From NCBI RefSeq assembly GCF_946478835.1, contig NZ_CAMLDV010000093.1:1-13417 (forward strand): a DNA stretch of 13,417 nt, written 5' to 3'. Each line of letters opens with the position of its first letter. Position 1 is the first letter of the stretch. The notes under the pieces were generated by a model. That model did no database searches. It worked only from the letters and a program-made list of their open reading frames with translations, and was not told where the DNA came from. The position numbers and the translations under genes are program-made. The stretch is from an uncultured Bdellovibrio sp. (GTDB taxonomy: Bacteria > Bdellovibrionota > Bdellovibrionia > Bdellovibrionales > Bdellovibrionaceae). Below, piece by piece: positions 7,216 through 13,417 of this stretch.

Positions 7216-8670
7216 CTACCAGCACGGTGGAACGACTTGAATACCTTTTAAAACGGCTTTGATGGCATCAGCGTACTTGCTGTCTTTCGTAACAAGAATC
7301 ACATCGCTGTTTTTATCTTTGGCTTCAGGAAGCTTGCCCTCGCACAAAGTTTTATTTTTTTGTTCATCGTGAGTTGTCTTAGAAACTTCACCTGGGACTG
7401 ATAAAAAGCCCTCAAGCTTCAAAGCATCTTTCGTTCTTGTTACAACCATATAAGTCACATGGAAAGCTGCACCCACCTCGCGATGGCTTAATGCAACGCC
7501 TGTGAGCGGGACCAAACGAAGTTCTTCTTTTGTTTCTTTATCCGGATAGCGTCCGATAGAAATTTCTTTTAATTGATAAACCGATTCTGAAAGGAAAGCT
7601 TGCTCTGCGCCTTCTTCTTTCAAAGAGTATTTCAGCAAATGGCGAGCTTCCGCTTCAGGAACTTGCTCCACTGTACGCTGCACAGAAATTTCACAAGTGC
7701 CTTTCGTATCTAATTGCAATAAATGACAAGTGACTTTGGTTTTATCAAGAGCCTTTGCTTGAACGAAAAGAGATTCCAAGGCTTCTCCACTGACTTTACC
7801 TGTATCACCCATACCGTCATCCGCTTTGATTTCCATATCGAAGATGCGAACATCAAAACCGGTTTCAGACATTTTTTTTACAAGTTCGTCGTGGCGAATA
7901 TTTGCACCTTGTTGAAGGATATAATTTTTAACAACGCGAATGTTATTGTAATCACCTTGGTTCAACGGCTTGGCCTGAACTAGAGTAGAACGTTGAACGG
8001 CTGGCTTTGGAACTGTCTTACCCGCTGCACGCTGCTGGGTCTTTCTTGCCGTTTCTGCTTTTTTCGCTTCTGTCTCCACTTGTGTTTCTTGGGAGACATC
8101 TTGTTTTGGAACTACGCACTGAGATTTGGGAGAAATTTCTTTTACGAGATTGCAGAACTGATCACCAGGTAAGTTCTTCAGCGTGTAAAGGCTTGTTAGG
8201 AACTCTGTCAGAATCAATTGAGACTTATCAGCGTCAGAAGCCTCTTTCACCGTGCGCGAGTCAATCCACACTTCGAATTGTGTTTGGCGAGCTTGCGCCT
8301 GTGCTGTGGATTCAGAATAAGTCATCGAAAGGGATGTCGCTTCATCCTTCTTGATATCCATGGGAGCGATAATCCATTTTTTTAACTTAAAGAGTGTCGG
8401 CCATGATGTTGTAGAACCTTCGCTCAGTTTATCGAAAGTGGTTTTTAAATACTGCTGATAGGGTACGAGGCTTGTCGGATCAACAACTTGGCCTTCTTGT
8501 TCTTTTGTCAGCTTCGTGCGCCCGGCGACAGATTCCACCCTTGCATTTTTATTATTTGACGCCACACGTGGAGTGACCTGGTGACTAGCCTCTTGACAGG
8601 CTGACAAAATAAGGGACGTCACAACCAGTACGGAAGGGATCAAATGGAAATATCTGCGCTTAGAGTTCAT
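7216..8670 (-). CDS. Outer-membrane-type lipoprotein of unknown function, 484 residues
   Basis: No family is recognised. The N-terminus is a lipoprotein signal: basic NSKRR, a hydrophobic core and lipobox LSAC with lipidated Cys25, then Gln at +2, which fits outer-membrane sorting. Two putative globular parts, about residues 65-205 and 250-484, are separated by a low-complexity Gln/Lys/Ala/Thr-rich linker (around 208-245, for example ETEAKKAETARKTQQRAAG). There are six further cysteines in three pairs: FC-x11-C before the linker, TC-x10-C after it, and one near LCEGK with one in the terminal PPCW. The spacing suggests three disulfides. I chose ATG 8670 because AGAGGTG lies seven bases upstream and the signal peptide starts there; an ATG ten codons further upstream would add residues in front of the signal. 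The gene is divergent from tonB. The ABC-F gene follows after about 150 bases that contain its own candidate promoter, so co-transcription is not assumed. Confidence 0.8.
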   Translation of the reverse strand: MNSKRRYFHLIPSVLVVTSLILSACQEASHQVTPRVASNNKNARVESVAGRTKLTKEQEGQVVDPTSLVPYQQYLKTTFDKLSEGSTTSWPTLFKLKKWIIAPMDIKKDEATSLSMTYSESTAQAQARQTQFEVWIDSRTVKEASDADKSQLILTEFLTSLYTLKNLPGDQFCNLVKEISPKSQCVVPKQDVSQETQVETEAKKAETARKTQQRAAGKTVPKPAVQRSTLVQAKPLNQGDYNNIRVVKNYILQQGANIRHDELVKKMSETGFDVRIFDMEIKADDGMGDTGKVSGEALESLFVQAKALDKTKVTCHLLQLDTKGTCEISVQRTVEQVPEAEARHLLKYSLKEEGAEQAFLSESVYQLKEISIGRYPDKETKEELRLVPLTGVALSHREVGAAFHVTYMVVTRTKDALKLEGFLSVPGEVSKTTHDEQKNKTLCEGKLPEAKDKNSDVILVTKDSKYADAIKAVLKGIQVVPPCW

Positions 8671-8820
8671 AGGAGCACCTCTTAGCATTCTTATTATCAA
8701 AACTAGTGCCCCGTCTCATTCTGAGAAAGCCTTAAAATCCTCTCACTGAAAGGGTATTGCGAATCGGGTGGATTTTTTGGCCCCAAGATTGATCCTTACG
8801 GCGATTTGTGGGAAGTTTAT
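8671..8820. promoter_or_regulatory. Divergent intergenic region between lipoprotein and tonB genes
   Basis: This gap must hold the promoters of both divergent genes. On the minus strand GATAAT (8698-8693) is a five-of-six match to a -10 element and would give a leader of about 15 bases for the lipoprotein gene, but no good -35 is visible. Just upstream is a short inverted repeat TCTCA-TTC-TGAGA (8714-8726) in operator-like position. For tonB I see no convincing promoter; GGGAAG at 8810-8815 is the likely ribosome binding site. No cobalamin riboswitch or other recognisable riboswitch is seen. Confidence 0.35.
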
Positions 8821-9414
8821 TTGGTTTTGAAATACGCACTTTGGATCGTTGTATCACTCATTCTACATCTTGCTCTTGGCAGCTACCTTTGGTTTTCCAA
8901 CCACGAAAATCCGCCTTCTCTTCATGAAGAAATTCTGGATTTGACGCTGGCATCTCCAGCAGCTCAGACGAACAGTGCTGCCCCTGCAAAAGCACCCTCA
9001 TTGGCGAAAAAGCCTTCGGTCTCCTTACCTCCAAGCTCTGAAGGAAAAAATGCTTCCGAAACGGTGACGAATGAAAGTCCTTCGGAAGGAACAAATTCCT
9101 CTGAGAATGGTGATTCCGCACCTGTAGGCTGGGGTGAAGTCACGCGTTTTCCAAAAGTGGCGAAAGAAGTGAAAGCCTCCTATCCCGCTGAAGCAAAAAA
9201 AGCCGGAGTGGACGGTGCCGTTGTCCTGGATGTTTTGATTGATCGTTCGGGGAAAGTTCGTGACGTCAGGGTGATCAGCGGTCCTGGCTTTGGATTGAAT
9301 GAATCTGCCATTGAGGCTTTAAAGCAATTCGAATTTCAACCTGCGCAAAAAGGATCTGAATCCGTTGCAGTTAAGATTCGTTATACCTACCGATTTAAAT
9401 TAGATGTGAATTAA
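8821..9414 (+). CDS. tonB: TonB energy-transducing protein
   Basis: TonB transmits the inner-membrane proton gradient from ExbB-ExbD to outer-membrane receptors. The N-terminus is one membrane segment (KYALWIVVSLILHLALGSYL) that keeps the SxxxH motif needed for coupling to ExbB-ExbD (SLILH). A periplasmic spacer rich in Ser, Ala, Pro, Asn and Glu follows; it is short and lacks the long Pro-Lys/Pro-Glu repeats of enteric TonB. The C-terminal domain (about residues 115-197) has the family YP motif (SYPAEAKKAGVDGAVVLDVL), then IDRSGKVRDVRVIS and FEFQPAQKG. No ATG is available in a suitable place. I chose TTG 8821, five bases after GGGAAG; TTG 8827 and TTG 8806 are alternatives in the same frame. 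The receptor gene follows after 16 bases, so the two form a transcription unit. ExbB and ExbD are not in the window. Confidence 0.85.
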   Translation: MVLKYALWIVVSLILHLALGSYLWFSNHENPPSLHEEILDLTLASPAAQTNSAAPAKAPSLAKKPSVSLPPSSEGKNASETVTNESPSEGTNSSENGDSAPVGWGEVTRFPKVAKEVKASYPAEAKKAGVDGAVVLDVLIDRSGKVRDVRVISGPGFGLNESAIEALKQFEFQPAQKGSESVAVKIRYTYRFKLDVN

Positions 9415-9430
9415 CCAAAGGGAACTCATC

Positions 9431-11241
9431 GTGAAACAAGTTTATTTATTGCTTTCCTTATTGATCAGCGGCCCGGCATGGGCTCAAGAAACTCCGCCCT
9501 CTTTCGAGACTGTAGTAGAAGATGTGGTCTTTAATACTTCAAGTCGCATCGTGATTGATGAAAAGACGATTAAAGATTCCCGCGCGCCCAACATTACTTC
9601 TCTTCTGGCGAGTCAAGCCAATGTCACTGTAACCAACACACCGTTTCAACCAAACTCCATCTACATCCGTGGCGGAGACTCAAGTCATTTACTAATTTTG
9701 GTCGACGGTGTTCCTTTCTATGATGCTTCAACAATTCAAAGAACATTCAATCTTAATTCTTTGGACGTCAAATCTGTTCGTCGCATTGAAATCATCAAGG
9801 GCAGTCAAACCGTGCTGTATGGTGGCCAAGCTTTAAGCGGGGTTATTAAAATCGAGACTATTCCTCAAGAGCTTAAAGAAAAAAACGGAATCCAAGGAGA
9901 GCTTGGAACACAAAATGCCCGCGATATTTCTGCAACTCATACTGAAATGCTCACAGACGACAGTGGAGTGATTATTCGCGGTCATGGTTCATGGAAAGAT
10001 GCGGAGTCTCCAGTTTTAGGTTCATCTAAAACTTATTCGCGCAACAACTGGAATGCGGAAGGCGCTTACGCTTGGAAGGGTCCGTTGAAGGACATCTTAA
10101 GGCCAACTACATTCAGGAACTCAACTATTCCGCAACATCAGGTATGAGTTATCAAATTGTTGATACCTCGAACTTTGAACAATATGCGCGACAACTAGGT
10201 GTGTCTTCTAACTTGAAGTTCAATAATTATGCTTGGTCTCCTCGTCTGACTTTGAGTGCGCAAAACAGCCTTCGCACTTTCAATCAACCTGTGACTCCAG
10301 AAAATCCTATGCTCACAGATCAAGACTATGGCGCCAACCTGCGCACAGTCCGCTTAGATCTAACACCGATTAAAACTGATAAGCTGACTTTGACGACGGG
10401 CTTAAGCTACATTTTTGAGGATTTCGTGTATCGCGATACGGGTGCGGAAAAATCAAATTCTTTTGCCGAACAGCGCGGTGTTTTCGCTAAAGCGGATTAC
10501 CAACTGGCTCCTCACTTTGTCGTTTCTGCCGGAGGACGCGTTGAGAACTGGGCGGATCAAGATCCGGTGAGCACGTATCAGTTGGGTTTAACTTTGTTTG
10601 AAAAAACAAAATTGGAAGTTTCGACCGGATATAAAATTCCTTCGTTATTTCAGCTATACTCCACTTATGGAAACCCGGATCTGAAGGAAGAAAGAGCGAC
10701 TCAATACAGTCTTTCTCAAGAAATTCAGTTGAGCGAAAGACAACAGCTGTCGATCACACTCTTCACGTCGCAATTTTCAAATCTGATTGTGACTCAGGGA
10801 AGTTATCCTTCTTTGAAATACACGAACGTCAACAAATCAGAAACTCGTGGTGCCGAAGTCGTGTATACACTTCGTCCAACGGACACGTCGTCGCTTTTAA
10901 TGACTTATGGTTATCAAGAACCACGCGATATCGACAACGCTCGTTGGTTGATCCGCCGTCCTCTTGTGAATGGCAGCATTAAATACATTCAGACTTGGGG
11001 ACCGCAAACAGGCAGCTTGGAAATTGTCGGTGCTGGTGAAAGACTGGACCGCAATGGCAGCACCACGCTCACGACTCTTCCAGGTTATGCGATTGCCAAC
11101 GCTTCTTATTCTTATGAGTTAGGTAACGGCTTGACGGCTTACACTCGTCTGAACAATCTTTTAGATTACCGCTATCAAGAGACTTATTCGTTCTACACAG
11201 AAGGATTTTCCGGCGTTATCGGTGGTGAGTACTGGTTTTAA
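9431..11241 (+). pseudogene. TonB-dependent outer-membrane receptor (BtuB-like), interrupted by a frameshift
   Basis: Two adjacent reading frames together encode one TonB-dependent receptor. The first (9431-10147) starts at GTG with AGGGA seven bases upstream and has a signal peptide ending in AWA, a TonB-box-like stretch (FETVVED) and the plug domain (SIYIRGGDSSHLLILVDGVP, then RRIEIIKGSQTVLYGGQA). It then runs out of frame to a stop at 10145. The second (in frame from about 10072 to 11241) carries the beta-barrel, with DLKEERATQYSL, NLLDYRYQE and the terminal phenylalanine of the outer-membrane signal (GEYWF). One extra G in the GGG run at 10078-10080 would join them as AYAWKGSVEGHLKANYIQEL. 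The joined protein would be 603 residues, the normal size of BtuB-like receptors. The shift is one missing base, and no slippery heptamer is seen. It is therefore a recent mutation, a phase-variation-like event or a sequencing error. The substrate is unknown; placement behind tonB fits its role. Confidence 0.8.
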
Positions 11242-13417
11242 TTAAAATTTCTCTTAAAGCCTCTCGCGAGAGGGGCTTTTGCAAATAACCATCAAATCCC
11301 GCCGCCAAACATTTTTCTTCATCACCCTTCATGGCATGAGCCGTAAGAGCTACGACATAACCTTTGTAGTTTTTCTTTTTCAACTCTTCAAGGGCCTGGA
11401 AGCCGTCCATTTGCGGCATTTGAATATCCATTAAAATTAAATCATAAGTCTTATTACGGGCTTTTTCGACAGCCTCAATTCCGTTTTGGGCCATCTCAAT
11501 AGCGTTCTCTTCAACGCCCAGCTTTTTTAAGTATCGAGAAAATAAATCGCGGTTGTCAGAGGCATCATCGACGATCAACACACTGCTGATCGCCTTAAAG
11601 CTATGCCGCATATGATTTTCCTCTGGAACCGCAGGAAGATCCCGACCGTGATCCGCTTTTTGATAGGCGACCGTAATCAAGAAGCTGCTTCCTTTCCCGG
11701 CAGCACTTTTATCCAAGATTACATCACCACCTAAAAGACGCGCGAGCTTGCGCGAAAGAAAAAGACCCAGTCCCGTTCCTCCAAATCTTCGTGTCGTTGA
11801 ACTGTCGGCTTGAGCGAAAGGTTGAAACAAATTACCTCTTTGTTCGGGAGAAATACCAATTCCCGTGTCGGTCACCCGAAACTGTAAATTCTTATTGCAT
11901 CGGGCTTCAAGCTCCACATAACCCTCGTCCGTAAACTTGATGGCATTACCGATGACATTAATTAGAATCTGACGAAGCCGTGTTGAATCTGAAATTATAA
12001 ACTCGGGAAGTTTTTGATATTTCACTTTCAGATCAATGCCTTTTTCTTCAGCGCGTCCTTTTAAAAGATGCACAACATCATCTAGCAAAGCAGGCAAAGA
12101 AAACGGAATATATTCAATCTGAATTCGTTCGGACTCGACCTTTGAAATATCCAAAATTTCATCAACGATGCGCAAGAGCTGTTGGCCGTTACGCAGAATC
12201 GTTTCAATAGTATTCCTTTGCTCTTCACTAAGAGATTCATCCTCTTTGAGCATTTCCGTAAAACCCAACATCGCTCCCAGAGGCGTACGAATCTCGTGAC
12301 TGACGTTGGCCAAAAAGGCACTTTTCGCCCGGCTGGCTTCTTGCGCTTTATAAAACAGTCTTGAATTTTCAATCGCAATGGCCAAGCGGCTGGAAATTTC
12401 ATCCGCAATAGATAAATCCATTTCATTAAATTCTTTTTTCTTAAGCAAAAACGTCACGAAACCAAACGGTTTTTGATCGCGGATTTTAATGGGTGTCACA
12501 ATCATCGAACTTATAAATATAGGTCGATCTTCAGAAGAGGCATCCGTACTAAAACTTTCAGTCAGATGCAAATCCATATCCACACGACGGTAAAGCTCTG
12601 ACTCTCCAGAGCGCAGAACTTGGGCAGCCCCAAAAGCCGCGTCCCAACGCAGTGGATGGCGTTCACGCCAAGCTTTAATATATTTTTCATCAAAATTATC
12701 GTGCGAGGTCACTTCCGTAATCGCAACGTCATAACCTTCTTCATTTAAAAGGTCGACAATACAAATATCAGCCATGAAGCCGATCACTTCTCTGCTAAAA
12801 CTTTTTAGAATGCGTTCTTGATCAAAAGATTCTGCTAGCACGTAGCTTAATTCAGAAAGAAAACCCATCTGCTTGGCGCGAGCCTCCGCCGCTTCACGTG
12901 CCAACTGCTCTTCCAAAAGGGCCATTTGTTGTTTTTCGGCTTCTTTTCTTTCAGTGATGTCTTCAGAAACACAAAGAAGATATTCTGGCTTTCCTTTTTT
13001 ATCAAAGATCGGAATTTTTTTGGTATGCAAATACCGTAAGCCTTGCGCCGTTTGAATCGGCTCTTCCGGAATGTCCACGACGCGCGACTGTTCGACAACA
13101 TAGCGGTCATTCTGAGTAAAACGATCGGCCTGTTCTTTCGGAAAGAAATCGTAATCGGTTTTGCCGATCATTTGCGCTCCCGGAATTCCGATTAATTTTT
13201 CCCCGGCCTTATTAAAACGAACAAAACGAAAGTCTTTGACGTCCTTAACAAAAACCATCGTCGGCATATTTTCGAAAATAGCTTCAAAGAACGCTTGCGA
13301 TTGTTGAAGTTCCTGGGTACGCAGCGATACGCGCTCTTCCAAACGCAGATTGGCTTGCTCTAGTTCTCGTTCTATCTTTTTTCGAGCGGAAATATCCAAA
13401 ATCAGAGCGATCACTGT
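11216..13417 (-). CDS. Hybrid sensor histidine kinase (PAS-PAS-GAF-HisKA-HATPase-REC), N-terminus missing
   Basis: This gene runs off the right edge, so the start and first sensor region are absent; 13412-13414 is an in-frame valine codon, numbered 1 here. The order of visible parts is: end of a PAS/PAC domain ([19 protein letters not shown]), a short coiled coil, a full PAS domain (about 42-160, ending [13 protein letters not shown]), a GAF-like domain (about 190-355), HisKA with H-box [10 protein letters not shown] (phosphorylated His373), HATPase with N-box [11 protein letters not shown]1 VTDTGIGIS and G2 [19 protein letters not shown], and a receiver domain with [10 protein letters not shown], phosphoacceptor Asp663 in [11 protein letters not shown], and KPLSREAL. 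No HPt domain follows and no transmembrane segment lies in the visible part, so phosphotransfer to a separate HPt protein is expected. The signal sensed is unknown. The stop (TAA at 11218-11216) lies inside the 3' end of the receptor gene, a 26-base tail-to-tail overlap. Confidence 0.93.
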   Translation of the reverse strand, partial: TVIALILDISARKKIERELEQANLRLEERVSLRTQELQQSQAFFEAIFENMPTMVFVKDVKDFRFVRFNKAGEKLIGIPGAQMIGKTDYDFFPKEQADRFTQNDRYVVEQSRVVDIPEEPIQTAQGLRYLHTKKIPIFDKKGKPEYLLCVSEDITERKEAEKQQMALLEEQLAREAAEARAKQMGFLSELSYVLAESFDQERILKSFSREVIGFMADICIVDLLNEEGYDVAITEVTSHDNFDEKYIKAWRERHPLRWDAAFGAAQVLRSGESELYRRVDMDLHLTESFSTDASSEDRPIFISSMIVTPIKIRDQKPFGFVTFLLKKKEFNEMDLSIADEISSRLAIAIENSRLFYKAQEASRAKSAFLANVSHEIRTPLGAMLGFTEMLKEDESLSEEQRNTIETILRNGQQLLRIVDEILDISKVESERIQIEYIPFSLPALLDDVVHLLKGRAEEKGIDLKVKYQKLPEFIISDSTRLRQILINVIGNAIKFTDEGYVELEARCNKNLQFRVTDTGIGISPEQRGNLFQPFAQADSSTTRRFGGTGLGLFLSRKLARLLGGDVILDKSAAGKGSSFLITVAYQKADHGRDLPAVPEENHMRHSFKAISSVLIVDDASDNRDLFSRYLKKLGVEENAIEMAQNGIEAVEKARNKTYDLILMDIQMPQMDGFQALEELKKKNYKGYVVALTAHAMKGDEEKCLAAGFDGYLQKPLSREALREILIKTSTHHR
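11256..11280 (+). terminator. Terminator of the tonB-receptor unit, inside the kinase coding region
   Basis: Starting 15 bases after the receptor stop codon, AAAG plus the 14-base perfect palindrome CCTCTCGCGAGAGG (11260-11273), a GG bulge and CTTTT form a GC-rich hairpin ending in four T residues. It suits a plus-strand intrinsic terminator. The same bases encode the KPLSREAL segment near the C-terminus of the convergent kinase. Confidence 0.6.

Noticed and set aside
8682..8698. Fur-box-like sequence (TGATAAT half site on the minus strand) near the divergent promoters
   Set aside because: Only one seven-base half matches; the other half is poor. The same bases are better explained as a -10 element.
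8671..8820. Cobalamin riboswitch ahead of the BtuB-like receptor unit
   Set aside because: The gap is too short for a full cobalamin riboswitch and none of its conserved core was recognised.
10072..10100. Programmed -1 frameshift joining the two halves of the receptor
   Set aside because: The direction of the shift is right, but no X-XXY-YYZ slippery heptamer in the upstream frame and no strong following hairpin were seen. Receptors of this family are not known to use recoding.
12082..12426. Minus-strand open frame of 114 codons inside the kinase gene
   Set aside because: It overlaps the conserved HisKA region in another frame, and its Arg/Lys/Trp/Cys-rich product looks like a shadow frame.

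Overview
The window looks like chromosome of a Gram-negative, moderate-GC bacterium. The gene set (several outer-membrane-type lipoproteins of unknown function, an EndA-type secreted nuclease, a DUF2799 lipoprotein, a TonB/TonB-dependent-receptor pair and a large PAS/GAF hybrid kinase) and the sequence style suggest a Bdellovibrio-like predator (Bdellovibrionota). This assignment is inference from gene content only. No rRNA, tRNA, CRISPR array, insertion sequence, phage gene or integrase was seen. No gene-free gap exceeds 300 bases; the largest are about 150 bases (7060-7215 and 8671-8820) and are described as features.

Layout. Positions 1-718 hold the 3' part of an endonuclease I family gene, closed by a clear intrinsic terminator. 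Positions 810-3443 hold a plus-strand pair: an ABC-F ATPase gene, then a DUF2799 lipoprotein gene that starts on the base after its stop codon. Convergent to it, 3440-7059 is a minus-strand group of three genes read right to left: a second ABC-F ATPase, a 518-residue anchored protein that I cannot assign to a family, and a small lipoprotein. The second ABC-F gene has a structured leader (7060-7128) that could hide its ribosome binding site. Upstream of it a 484-residue lipoprotein gene (7216-8670) is also on the minus strand. Divergent from that, 8821-11241 on the plus strand is a tonB gene and a BtuB-like TonB-dependent receptor gene. The receptor gene is interrupted by an apparent single-base frameshift near 10078. 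The window ends with a minus-strand hybrid histidine kinase (11216 to the right edge), whose 3' end overlaps the receptor gene tail to tail.

How the genes work together. TonB and the receptor form a natural energy-coupled outer-membrane uptake unit, although ExbB and ExbD are not in the window. The two ABC-F proteins are ribosome-associated translation factors by family, not transporters. The lipoproteins and the 518-residue protein are predicted to be extracytoplasmic and rich in spaced cysteine pairs. I found no clearly new multi-gene system. The observations most worth checking are the receptor frameshift, the leader fold of the second ABC-F gene, a rightward terminator that has no gene in front of it (7179-7209), and a terminator embedded in the coding sequence of the opposing kinase gene.
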